64,000 nt of DNA from Romanomermis culicivorax. Taxonomy: Eukaryota; Nematoda; Enoplea; Mermithida; Mermithidae. The translations under genes were made by a program, and so were the position numbers. Shown piece by piece: positions 47,091 through 59,194 of this stretch. The notes under the pieces were generated by a model that saw only the letters and a list, made by a program, of their open reading frames with translations, was not told the DNA's origin and ran no database searches. The stretch's first letter is position 1, and every line of letters begins with the position of its first letter. The stretch is from NCBI GenBank assembly GCA_963922205.1, contig CAWUHX010000505.1, forward strand, positions 1 to 64,000. The letters run 5' to 3'.

Positions 47091-50000
47091 GGAAAAAAAA
47101 TTTAAGAAAAAAAAACAAACAAAAATTTTGAAGAAAAAAGAAGAAAAAACAAAAAAATGATAAAAAGACAAAAAAATAAAAAACAAACAAAAATTTGGAA
47201 CAAAAAAAAAACAAGAAAAAACAAAAAAATAATAAAAAGCAAAAAAATAATAAAAAGACAAAAATGATAAAAACACAGAAAATAAACATAAAACAAAAAA
47301 TAAAAAAAAACAAAAATTAGGAAGAAAAAACAAACACAAAACAAAAAAGTGATAAAAACACGAAAAAGAAAGATAAATACAAAAAAATAGAAAACAAACA
47401 AAAAATGATAAAAACACAAAAAAGAAACAAAAATACAAAAAATTTGAAAAAACAAAAATTTCAAAGAAAAAAAGAACAAAATAATGATGAAAAGACAAAG
47501 GAGAAACATAAATCGAAAAAAAATTTAGAAGCAAAAAAGAACAAAAAACAAAAATAAAGATAAAAACACAGAAAAGAAACATGAAACAAAAAATAAAAAA
47601 AACAAAAATTAGGAAGAAAAAACAAACACAAAACAAAAAAGTGATAAAAAGACAAAAAAGAAACAAATATAAAAAATTTACAAGAAAAAAAACAGAAAAC
47701 AAAAAAATCAAAAAAAGAACATTAAGCAAAAAAACTAAACAACAACAATTTGGAACAAAAAAAGAACAAAAAACGAAAACTTGTAGAAGACAAAAAGGAA
47801 ACACAAATCAAGAAAAACAAACCAAAAATTCTAAGAAAAAACGAGAAAAAAAACAAAAAAAAAGACATAAAGAAAAAACAGAAACCTAAAAACAAACAAA
47901 AACTTGGAAGAAAAAAGAAAAAAAGAGTATAAAAAGACAAAAAAAGAACATTAATACAAAAAAACAACAAAAATTTGGAAGAAAAAACAACAAAAAATAA
48001 AAAAATGATGAAAAGACAAAAAAGAAACAAATGTGAAAAATTTACAAGAAAAAAGAACAAAAAAACGAAAAAATCAAAAAAGGCAAAAAAGAAACACAAA
48101 TCAAAAAAATTAAAAACAAACAAAAATTTGGAAGAAAATAATACAAAAAATAAAAGTGATAAAAAGACAAGAAAGAAACAAATAAAAAAATTAAAAACAA
48201 ACAAAAATTTGCAAAGGAAAAAGAATAAAAAGCAAAAAAATGATAAAAAAAAAGAAGAAACATAGAACAAAAAACAAAAAACAGCAAAAATTTAGGAAAA
48301 AACGAAAAACAACAAAAATTTGGAAAAAAAAACAAAAAACAAAAGAAAGTTAGAAAAGAAAAAAGAAACATAAAACCTAAAAATAAAAATAAAGAACAAA
48401 CTAAAATTTAGAAGCAAAAAAAGAACAAAAAACCAAAAATAAAAAAAAAACAAACAAAAATTTAGAAGAAAAAAAACAAAAAACAAAAAAGTGATAAAAA
48501 CACAAAAATGATAAAAACACAAAAAAGAAACATACGAATACAAAAAATTTGAAAAAACAAAAATTTGTAAGAAAGAAGAACAAAATAATGATGAAAAGAC
48601 AAAGGAGAAACATAAATCGAAAAAAATAAAAAATAAAAAATTTAGAAGCAAAAAAGAACAAAAAACAAAAATAAAGATAAAAACACAGAAAAGAAACATA
48701 AAACAAAAAATAAAAAAAACAAAAATTAGGAAGAAAAAACAAACACAAAACAAAAAAGTGATAAAAACACGAAAAAGAAAGATAAATACAAAAAAATAGA
48801 AAACAAACAAAAAATTGCGAGAAAAAAAACAAAAAATGATAAAAAGACAAAAAAAACCAAAATTTGGTACAAAAAAAACAAAAAACAAAAAAATGATAAA
48901 AAGACAAAAATGATAAAAACACAAAAAAGAAACATAAATACAAAAAATTTGAAAAAACGCAAATCTGAAGGAAAAAAAACAAAATAATGATGGAAAGACA
49001 AAGGAGAAACATAAATCGAAAAATAAAAAAAACAAAAATTTAGAAGCAAAAAAGAACAAAGAACAAAAATAAAGATAAAAACACAGAAAAGAAACATAAA
49101 ACAGAAAATAAAAAAACAAAAATTAGGAAGAAAAAACAACAAAAAATAAAAAATGATAAAAACACGAAAAAGAAAGATAAATACAAAAAAATAGAAAACA
49201 AACAAAAAATTGTGAGAAAAAAACAAAAAATGATAAAGAGACAAAAAAATAAAAAACAAACAAAAATTTGGAACAAAAAAACAACGAAAAACAAAAAATT
49301 ATTAGAAAACACAAAAAAGATGAAAACACAAAAAAGAAACATAAATACAAAAAATTGGAAAAAACAAAAATTTGAAAGAAAAAAACAACAAAATAATGAT
49401 GAAAGGACAAAGGAGAAACATAAATCGAAAAAAATAAAAAAAAAATTTAGAAGCAAAAAAGAACAAAAAACAAAAATAAAGATAAAAACACAGAAAAGAA
49501 ACATGAAACAAAAAATAAAAAAACAAAAATTAGCAAGAAAAAACAAACAGAAAACAAAAAAGTGATAAAAACACGAAAAAGAAAGATAAATACAAAAAAA
49601 AAGAAAAAAGGAACAAAAAATTGCGAGAAAAAAAACAAAAAATGATAAAAAGACAAAAAAAAACCAAAATTTGGCACAAAAAAAAACAAAAAACAAAAAA
49701 ATGATAAAAAGACAAAAATGATAAAAACACAAAAAAGAAACATAAATACAAAAAATTTGAAAAAACGCAAATCTGAAAGAAAAAAAACAAAATAATGATG
49801 GAAAGACAAAGGAGAAACATAAATCAAAAAAAATTTTAAAAAACAAAAATTTAGAAGCAAAAAAGAACAAAAAACAAAAATAAAGACAAAAACACAGAAA
49901 ATAAACATAAAACAAAAAATAAAAAAAACAAAAATTAGGAAGAAAAAACAACAAAAAATAAAAAATGATAAAAACACGAAAAAGAAAGATAAATACAAAA

Positions 50001-51175
50001 AAATAGAAAACAAACAAAAAATTGCGAGAAAAAAAAAATGATAAAGAGATAAAAAATTAAAAAAAAAATTTGATACAAAAAACAACGAAAAACAAAAAAT
50101 GATTAAAAAAAACAATGATAAAAACACAAAAAAGAAACATAAATACAAAACAATTGAAAAAACAAAAATTTGAAAGAAAAAAAAGAACAAAATAATGATG
50201 AAAAGACAAAGAAGAAACATAAATCGAAAAAAATTTAGAAGCAAAAAAAAACAAAAAACAAAAATAAAGATAAAAACACAGAAAAGAAACATAAAAAAAA
50301 TAAAAATGAAAAACAAACAAAAATTTCAAAGGGAAAAAACAAAAAAGAAAAAATTGGATAGAAAGCAAAAAAGAAACATAAAGAAAAAAATTAAAAAACA
50401 AACAAAAATTTGGAAGAAAAATGAACAAAAAACAAAAAATAAATCAAAACACAAAAAAGAAACATAAATGAAAAATAAAACAAAAATTTGGAAGAAAAGA
50501 CAACAACAAAAAAAATAAAAAGATAAGAAAGAAACATAAATAAAAAAACAAACAAAAATTTGGAAGCAAAAAAGGACAAAAAACAAAAAATTGATAAAAA
50601 CACAAAAAAGAAACATAAATGAAAAAAACAAAGATTTGGAAGAAAAAGGAACAAAAAACAAAAATAAAAATAAAAAGACAAGAAAGAAACATAAATATTA
50701 AACAATCAAAAATTTGAAACAAAAAAAAGAACAAAAAACAAAAAAATGATAAAAAGACAGAAAAGAAACAAATAAAAAAATCAAAAACAAACAAAAATTT
50801 GGGAGAAAAAAGAACAAAAAACAAAAAAATGATAAGAAGACAAAAAAGAAACATAAAATAAAAAACAAAAATGAAAAAAACAAAACTTTGGGAGAAAAAA
50901 AACAAAAAACAAAAAATGATAAAAAGACAAAAAGAAACACAAATCAAAAAAATACAAAACAAACAAAAATTTGGAAGAAAAAAGAACAAAAAACAAAAAA
51001 AAAGATAAAACACAAAAAAAGAAACATGAATAAAGAAAAATAAAAAAACAAGCAAAAATTTGAAACAAAAAAGAACAAAAAACAAAAAAATGATAAAAAG
51101 ACAAAAGAGAAACGTAAAGCAAAAAAAAATTGAAAAACAAACGACAATTTGGAAAAAAAAGATAAAAAGCGAAAT
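47091..51175 (+). repeat. Polypurine tract with ~400-bp higher-order unit
   Basis: A-rich tract of AAACAAAAATTTGGAAGAAA units. The anchor ATAATGATG(A/G)AAAG occurs at 47481, 48585, 48984, 49393, 49792 and 50192; the last four spacings are 399, 409, 399 and 400. The higher-order phrases GGAGAAACATAAATCGAAAA and CACGAAAAAGAAAGATAAAT recur at the same pitch. F-rich minus-strand frames are artefacts. Confidence 0.92.
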
Positions 51176-51184
51176 AGGTCATAA

Positions 51185-51895
51185 ATTTCATGTGAATCTT
51201 ACTGTAGCTCTCAGTACATGAGACCCAAAAGCAGTTTTGACGTCTGCAAGATAAGTATGCATGGGAATCTTACTGTAAGTTTTAGCTCAACATGCTAGCT
51301 ATACTTTCCATACAGATCTTACTGTAGCCTTCAGTTCAGGAAACGTAGAAGCAATTTTGACGTCTGCAAGTTGAGTCTCAGTGTGAATCTTACTGTAGAT
51401 ATCAGTTCAGGATAAATATGAGTAGTTTTGACGTCTGCAAGTTCAGTATCTACGTGAGTCTTACTGTAGCTTTAAGTTCAGGAGACACAAGAGCAGTTTT
51501 GACGTCAGCAAGTTGGGTATTTATGTGAATCTTACTGTAGCTTCCAGTTTAGGCGATACAAGGGCAGTTTTGACGTCTGCAAGTTGGGTATTTATGTGAA
51601 TCTTACTGTAGCCTTCAGTTCAGGAAACATAGAAGCAGTTTTGACGTCTGCAAGTTGAGTCTCAATGTGAATCTTACTGTAGATATCAGTTCAGGATAAA
51701 TATGAGTAGTTTTGACGTCTGCAAGTTCAGTCTTACTGTAGCTTTCAGTTCACGAGACACAAGAGCAGTTTTGACGTCTGCAAGTTGGGTATTTATGTGA
51801 ATCTTACTGTAGGTTTTCCAGTATGCGAGTCTTACTGTAGGTTTTGACTGATCAGCAACCTTAACATCCGAGTTTTACTGTAGCTTTAAGTTTGA
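51185..51895 (+). repeat. GACGTCTGCAAG / CTTACTGTAG array
   Basis: About eight units each pairing GTGAATCTTACTGTAGCTTT with GCAGTTTTGACGTCTGCAAG. One unit reads TTGACGTCAGCAAG (near 51500), identical to the core of the satellite in BH3 intron 1, so the two arrays share ancestry. Most units here have lost the perfect CRE palindrome through CA to CT. Confidence 0.85.
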
Positions 51896-51929
51896 CATGC
51901 ACGGTTTGGTGAAAAAAACATGTGATTCT

Positions 51930-53475
51930 TACTTGGAACAGAAAAAGCAGAATAGCAAGAAAATACAAATGAGTAAAAAGATAAAAAAATTGGAGAAGAA
52001 ACAGCAAAAGAAAAAAGAAAACAAACAAAAATTTTGAATAAAAGAAAAACACAAAAAAGGAAAAAAAATAGAAATACAAAAAATGAAAACAAAAAAAAAG
52101 GTAAAAATCAGAGCAAAAATAGCGAAGAAAAAAAGCAAATTACGTAAAAATAGAAAACAAACAAAAAAAAGAAAAAATAGAAAACAAAGAAAAATAGAAA
52201 AAAAACGAAAAAAAAGAAAAAATATAAAAAAAAACAAAAAACTTTGAAAAAAGAAAATCACAAAACATGATACAAAAATTGAGAAAAAAGTGCAAAAAAA
52301 GTGAGAAAAAAATCAAAAATTAAAATAAAAGTAAATGAGAAAACAGAAAACGTACCAAAAAATTAAAAAAAAAAAGAAAAACAAAGAAAATAAAAAAAGA
52401 AATAAAAATATACAGAGAAAAAATTCAGAAATATCGCTAGTTGAAAAACATATAAAAATCTTAGAAAACACAACAATATAGAAAGAAAGAAAATAACAAT
52501 AAAGAAACAGAGGAACAAAATTAAGAAAATTCAAAAATGGGAACAAAACACAAAAATAAAGACACATAAATTCTAAAGAAAACAAAAAATTTAAAAAAGC
52601 CAAAAACAAATGTAAAAAACAATAATAGAGAAAAAATAAAAAAAATGAAAAGAAAACAAAAAACCAAAAACTTTAACAAAAATAAGAAAAAAAAAACAAA
52701 AATGTAACTAAAATTTGGAAATAAAAAGCAAAGAAAGAAAAATACAAAAAATAAAAATACAAACGAAAAGCAAATCAAAAAAGAAAATTCAGAAGAAAAC
52801 ATAGAAAATCACGAAACATAAAAAATCTAAGGAATTGAGAAAAAAAATCAAAAATGAGGAAAACAAAAAAAAAATAACGAAAATTTTGAAAAAAAGCAAA
52901 AATCACAAAACTGAAAAAAAAGAAAATTGCAAAAACAGTAAACGCAAAAATATTTAGAAAAAGGAAACAAAACAGAAAATAACAAATTGAAAATGGAAAA
53001 AAGTCAAAAAATATGAAAAAACACAAAAATGGAAAAAACATTACAAAAATATTAAAAAATGGTAAAAAACAAAAATATGTAAAACCAACAGAGGAAAAAT
53101 GTAGAAAAAACGAAAAAAGAAAATATCAAAAAAAAATTAGAAACCTAACAAATGAGAAATGAAAGGAAAACAAAAAAGTAGAAAAAGAAAAAATCAAGAA
53201 AAAACAAAATTGAGCAAAAAAAGAAAAAGTTATAAAATAAACACAAAGTAACAGAACAAAGATAAAAAAAATCACACAAAAAAATTGAAGCACAGAACAA
53301 AAATCAGGATAACAATACAAAAATTTAGAAAAGCGAAGAAAAAAACCCAAAAAATTAATAAAAACGCAAATAAAACAAAAAATCACAAAAAATACGAAAA
53401 AGCGAAAAAATTCAAAAATAAGCAAAAATTTGAATAAAAACATGGAAAATACGAACAAGACAACAGAATTCTAAA
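51930..53475 (+). repeat. Polypurine tract, copy 1 of a large duplication
   Basis: A-rich sequence with GAAAATCACAAAACATGATA-type phrases. From about 52146 it is matched almost base for base by 61136 onward. There is no gene. It lies downstream of the CCDC134-like gene on that gene's strand. Confidence 0.85.
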
Positions 53476-55270
53476 ACTTTACTGAAAATTTATTGTAAAA
53501 TTTATGCAAATTCTATAAAATAATAAAACAACAAACAATAATAAAAACAATCTTTGGAAGAATGTTAAAATTAACCCTGAAACCAGAAGAACTTGAAAAT
53601 CAAATTTTTTTTGGAATTTTCTCAGGAAAAAATTGAATTTTTTTTTAATTTTCGCCTTAAAATAGCGGTTTTTTGAAAATTTTTCTCGAAAATTCGAAAT
53701 TTTTTCGAAACTTTCCCTGAAAATTGGGATATTTTTGAAAATTTCCCAACAGAAATGAGGAATTTTTTAAGTTTTCAGCAAAAAATAGAAAATTTTCTGT
53801 AGAAAAATGGCAAATTCTTCGGAATTTTTCTTAAAAAATTGCAAATCGTTTAAAATTTCCCCCTCAAAAGTCGAAATTTTTTTTTTTAAATTTTTCTAAA
53901 CCGAAAATTTCTCCAAATTTTCCCCAAAAATTTGCAAATTTTTCTTGAAAAATCCAGAATTTTTTAAAAGTCTCCCGGAAAACCAAAAATTTATTGAAAT
54001 TTTCCATGAAATATAAAAAAAATTTCAAAATTCTCCGAATAAAATTTTTACCTAAAAAATCAGAAAGTTTCAAAACAATATTTGAAAAATTGAAATTTTC
54101 TCCAAAAAAAATCCAACATTTTTAAAAATTTTATTCCAAAAATTTTCGAAATCTTCCTCAAAATATCCAAAATTCTTCAACTTTTCCCTCGAAAAGAAGA
54201 ATTTTTTTTACGAAAAATATGGAATTAAAAAAAATTTTTTTTTGAAAATGGAAAATTCTTGCATATTATCGTCAAAAAATCAAAAACTTCTTGAAATTCA
54301 GGCTTAATAATCCTCGAAAAATGGACAATTTTTAGGAATTTTGCCCAAAAAAATATGAGTTTTTTCGTAACTTTCAAGAAAATATGAAAAACGTTGCAAA
54401 GATTTCGCCGAAAAAACAAAAATTTTCCTAGGAAAATGGAAAATTTTACGAGAATTTAGACGAAAAATCAAGTTTGTTTCGAAAATTTTCGCCACAAAAA
54501 TCAAAAATTTGTCAAACTTTCAAAATTTTCACTGAACATGAAAATTTCTGGCAAATTTTCCTTGAAAATTCCGAATTTTTACCCAAAAAAATTGGAAATT
54601 TTTAAAAATTTTGTTCGAAAAATTACAAGAATTTTTAGAAATCCTCGATGAAAAATCGAAAATACTTGGGCATCATCGCCAAAAAATCAGAATTTTCTCT
54701 AAATTTTCATCAAAAAATATACAATTTTGAAGAATTTTCCGCAAAAATTATAATTTTTTGCAAATTTTGCCCCGAAAATGGAAAAATTTTACGTAAAAAA
54801 ATTTAAAATGTTTTCGAAATTTTCTAGAAAAAATTTAAAATGTTCCAAACTTGTCGTCGAAAAATTGAAAAAAATCCCTATTTATACCAAATTTTCGTCT
54901 ATTTTTTCTTAAAATTCCGTTTTCTTATTCTATTTTTTGTCGAAAGATTTGGATTTTTTCGAAATTTTCACAAGATTTCCCACGAAGAATGAAAAAATTC
55001 AAGAAATTTTCTACAGAAAAATTAAAAATGTTCCAAAGATTTCTCGATATTTCAAACGAAAAATCAAAATTTTCCCCTAAAAATTGAAAAATTTTCTCGA
55101 AATTTTTCTGGGAAAAATGAAAAATTCTCCCGAAAAGTCAACAGTTTTTCGAACTTTTCTGCCAAAAATTGAATATTTTTCAGGAATTTTGTTAAAGAAA
55201 ATTTCTTGAAATTTTTCCATAAAATATCAAAAAGTTTTTGTCAAAAATTTTGGAAATTTTTCTTGAAAAA
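53476..55270. repeat. AT-rich GAAAATTTT repeat, duplicated
   Basis: Degenerate AAATTTTCxxGAAAAAT units of ~30-60 bp. The part from 53476 to about 54866 is duplicated at 62430-63826. No exon was found on either strand. Confidence 0.75.
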
Positions 55271-58200
55271 TTGAAACTTTTCTAAAATTCCCGAGAATAA
55301 TTTGAAATTTTTCAAAATTTTGACTAAAAAACAGGACAGTTTTCGAAGTTTTCCGTCAAAAATCGGAAATTTTTGGAAACTTATATTTCTCATAAATTTC
55401 CCTCAAAGAAATTATAAATTTCTCGAAATCATTCAAAATTTCGAATTTCACCCGAAAAAAAGAAATTTTTTAGAAATTTTAGCCGAAAATAATAAATTTT
55501 TCAAGATTTTCACTGAAAAATGGATAATTCTTCAAAATTCTAATCGAAAATTCCAAATTTTCCCAAATTTCATCCGAAAATTTTGTTTGAAAAATCAAAA
55601 AATTCTTAGTCATTGTCCGTGAAAATTCGAAAATTGTTCGACATCATCTCCGAAAAATCAAAATTTTCTCCAATTTTTTGCCCAAAGGTATAAAATTTTG
55701 AATAATTTACCGCAAAAAATGGATTTTTTTCCAATCTTTCGGGGAAAAATGGAAAATTTTACAAGATTTTTTCGGAATTTTCTTGAAAAAGCTAAAAATG
55801 TACCAAACTTGTGGTCGAAAAATTGAAAATTTTTCCAAATTTTCCCCTAAAAAATCAAAATTTTTTCGAAATCTTGCGCGGAAAAAAGGAAATTTCCACA
55901 TTTTCCCGAATATTTTTCTGAATACTAGCGAATTTATCAAAGTTTTTTGTATATAAATAAAAAAATTCGTAAAAATTCGAAAAATTGACAATTTTTTGAA
56001 ATTTTGCCCGAAAAATCTGTTTTTTTTCACGAAAATATAATAAATATTGCAAACTTTTCGCCGAAAAATCAAAAAATTCACTAGATTTTCTAGCAAAAAT
56101 CAACTTTTTCGGAAATTTTTAGAAATTTATATTTCTCAAGAACTTTGCTCAAAGAAATTATAAATTTCAAAGTTTTACATGAAAAATGGCAAATTTTTTG
56201 AAATTTTCGTCAAATATACAAAATTCTTCCACATTTTCCTAAAAAATTTTTAATTTTTTCAAAATTTTACACAAAAATTGAGAAATTTATAAAATCTTGT
56301 TTGAAGAATAAAAAAATTATTGAATCTTTTCCGTGAAAAATCCAAAATTGTTCAACATCAACCCCAAAAAATCAGAATTTTCTCCAAATTTTCGCCAAAA
56401 GATGTAAATTTACTGCAAAAATTACATTTTTTTTCGAAATTTTCTAGAAAAAGGTAAAAATGTTTTAAACTAAGAAATTTTCCCCTAAAATAAAATTTTT
56501 TTCCGAAATCTAGCCAAAAAATTGGAAATTTCCATTAAATATGAAAAATTCTTGCTAATTTTCCTTGAAAATTTCAGATTTTTTCGAATTTTTTTCAGAA
56601 AACTAGGGAATTTATGAAAGTTTTTTTTGTAAATGAAAAAATTCTTGAAAATTTCTCAGAAAGAAAAATTCTTCGACATCATCTCCGAGAAATTGAAAAT
56701 TTCCTGAAATTTTCCACAAAAATTGAAATTTTTTGGAAAATTTCCGGGGAAAATCGGAAATTTCATTAGATTTTACCCGAAAAAATGAGAATTTTTTGGG
56801 AATTTTCCTGAAAAAAATTCCTTGAAATTTTTCCATAAAAAATGAAAAAAATTTTTTCCGAAAATTTTGGAAATTCTCACTGAAAAATCAAAACATTTCC
56901 GAAATTCCCCCCAAAAAATTGAAATTTTTCAAAATTTTCACTAAAAAACAGGACGGTTTTCAAAAATCTTCCTGAAAAACCAGAAATTTATATTCCTCAT
57001 AAATTTCCGTCAAAGAAATTATAAATTTCTTGAAATCATTCAAAATTTCGAATTTCACCCGAAAAATAGAAAATTTTTAGAAATTTCACCCGAAAATAAT
57101 AAATTTTTCAAGATTTTTACTGAAAAATGGATAATTCTTCAAAATTCTAATCGAAAATTCCAAATTTTTTCCAAATTTCATTCGAAAATTTTGTTTGAAA
57201 AATCAAAAAATTCTTAGTCATTTTCCGTGAAAATTCGAAAATTGTTCGACATCATCCCCGAAAAATCAAAATTTTCTCCAATTTTTTGCCCAAAGGTATA
57301 AAATTTTGAATAATTTACCGCAAAAAATGGATTTTTTTCCAATCTTTCGGGGGAAAATAGAAAATTTTTAAAGATTTTTTCGGAATTTTCTTGAAAAAGC
57401 TAAAAATGTACCAAACTTGTGGTCGAAAAATTGAAAATTTTTCGAAATTTTCCCCTAAAAAATCAAAATTTTTTCGAAATCTTGCGCGGAAAAAAGGAAA
57501 TTTCCACATTTTCCCGAATATTTTTCTGAATACTAGCGAATTTATCAAAGCTTTTTGTAAATAAAAAAATTCGTGAAAAATCGAAAAATTGACAATTTTT
57601 TGAAATTTTCCCCGAAAAATCAGTTTTTTTCACGAAAATATCAAAAGTATTGCAAACTTTTCGCCGAAAAATCAAAAAATTCACTAGATTTTATACCAAA
57701 AATCAACTTTTTTCGGAAATTTTTACAAATTTATATTTCTCAAGAACTTTCCTCAAAGAAATTATAAATTTCAAAATTTTACATGAAAAATGGCAAATTT
57801 TTTGAAATTTTCGCTGAATATAAAAAATTCATCCACATTTTCATTAAAACTTTCAAATTTTTGCAAAATTTCACCCGAAAATAGGAAATTTATCCAAATT
57901 TTCACTGAAAAACGGATAATTCTTCAAGATTCCCATCAAAAATTTTAAATTTTTTCAAAATTTTATCCAAAAATTGAGAAATTTTTTAAAATCTTGTTTG
58001 AAAAATAAAAAAATTATTGAATATTTTCCGTGAAAAATCCAAAATTGTTCAACATCAACCCCAAAAAATGAGAATTTTCTCCAAATTTTCGCCAAAAGAT
58101 GTAAAATTTTGTAAAATTTACTGCAAAAATTAGATTTTTTTTCGGAATTTTCTAGAAAAAGGTGAAAATGTTTTAAACTAGGAAATTTTCCCCTAAAAAT

Positions 58201-58560
58201 AAATTTTTTTTTCGAAATCTAGCCAAAAAATTGGAAATTTCCATTAAATATGAAAAATTCTTGCTAATTTTCCTTGAAAATTTCACATTTTTTCGAATAT
58301 TTTTCAGAAAACTAGGGAATTTATCAAAGTTTTTTTGTAAATGAAAAAATTCTTGGAAATTTTCCGTGAAAAATCAAAAATTCTCCGACATCATCTGCGA
58401 GAAATTGAAAATTTCCTGAAATTTTTCACAAAAATTGAAATTTTTTGGAAAATTTCCAGGGAAAATTGAAAATTTTATTAGATTTTACCCGAAAAAATCA
58501 GAATTTTCTTGGAAATTTTCTGCAAAAAAATTAAAATGTTGCAAAATTTTCCCCCAAAAA
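55270..58560. repeat. 1.6-kb tandem duplication of AT-rich repeat
   Basis: The block 55270-56880 is repeated at about 56880-58520. For example ATCATTCAAAATTTCGAATT occurs near 55427 and 57031, and AATTTATATTTCTCAAGAAC near 56125 and 57728, an offset of about 1604. Identity is high, with small indels and one missing stretch near 56400 relative to 58100. It ends in the 3' flank of the CCDC134-like gene. Confidence 0.85.
58474..58479 (-). terminator. Candidate poly(A) signal of CCDC134-like gene
   Basis: AATAAA on the minus strand, about 106 nt beyond the stop codon. It lies in AT-rich repeat, so a chance match is possible. Confidence 0.4.
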
Positions 58561-58584
58561 ATCACCAATTACACGAAATTTTTC

Positions 58585-58928
58585 TTAAAATTCCGTTCTA
58601 CCGCTCAATCTAGGACCTTTTCTTTTTCTGTTTTTCTTCACTTTTCCTTCATTTTTCACATTTTTCGATAAATTTTCTTGGAAAATTTCTTCTTCGTTCG
58701 AATTCGAAAAATCCGGTCGCCTCGGAGCCAAATTCATTTCTTGTCGACAAATGTCCATCATTTTGGAAATTTTCAAGTCGAAAAATTGCGTTTCGACCAC
58801 AAAATCCGTCCAAAAAGCCATCAAAAATTTAAAATCGTCGTCTTTTTTGTAGAAATTTCGCAAAATTGCCGGTCGACGTAGCGAAATTTCGCATAAAAAA
58901 GCCGTATTTTCCATAATTTGGGATAAAT
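58585..58928 (-). CDS. CCDC134-like gene, last exon
   Basis: 344 nt including the stop, opening with ATTTATCCCAAATT after CCGCTAG. It encodes YLSQIMENTAFLCEISLRRP, the DFKFLMAFWTDFVVETQFFD core and the basic tail. The Met at 58914 is internal. Confidence 0.85.
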
Positions 58929-59191
58929 CTAGCGGAAAAAATTGTAAAATTTTAAGGAAAAAAACCCAAATTTTTTACATTCTCGTATTTCCAAATCCAA
59001 GGGGAAAGGTTGCCCTGGTCGAAAATTGGAAAATTTGACCAAATTTGCCGCATCCGAAATCACTTTTCGACTAGTTTCGATTAGCAAATTTAAAATTTGA
59101 CGTTCTTTTTTTGGATCTAGGCCGGCGGCGGCTAGCAAATTTTCCGCCGTTTCCAATTGTTCCCGGTGTTTTTTTTCGAAAACTTTGCGCC
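58585..59191 (-). CDS. CCDC134 homologue, last two exons
   Basis: Exons 59191-58979 and 58928-58585 flank a 50-nt intron (GTAAAA...CCGCTAG); joined in phase 1 they give 184 residues. The segments RKVFEKKHREQLETAENLLA, LIETSRKVISDAA, FRPGQPFPLDLEIREYLSQI, MENTAFLCEISLRRPAI and the basic end KNRKRKGPRLSGRTEF follow, in order, human CCDC134 (KMFEVKRREQL, LEDSRTVL, GPFPQDEKL, VVENTAFFGDVVLRFP, KEIRKGPRISRSQSEL). Mammalian CCDC134 is a secretory-pathway protein kept in the ER by its C-terminal QSEL and linked to MAPK control and to the GP96 chaperone. Here the last four residues are RTEF, so ER retention is uncertain. Exon 59191 starts in phase after TTTTTCGCTTTTCAG, so an upstream exon with the signal peptide must exist; none is visible up to 64000. 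Confidence 0.85.
58979..59191 (-). CDS. CCDC134-like gene, penultimate exon
   Basis: 213 nt with acceptor TTCGCTTTTCAG|GG and donor GAAT|GTAAAA. It encodes the helical N-terminal half, from RKVFEKKHREQL to LDLEIRE. The TTG at 59156 is an internal leucine codon, not the start. Confidence 0.85.
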
Positions 59192-59194
59192 CTG

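Noticed and set aside
47058..51191. Long Phe/Leu/Cys-rich minus-strand frames resembling membrane proteins
   Set aside because: Same cause: a purine-rich satellite read on its pyrimidine strand. Frames overlap in all phases and follow the 400-bp repeat.
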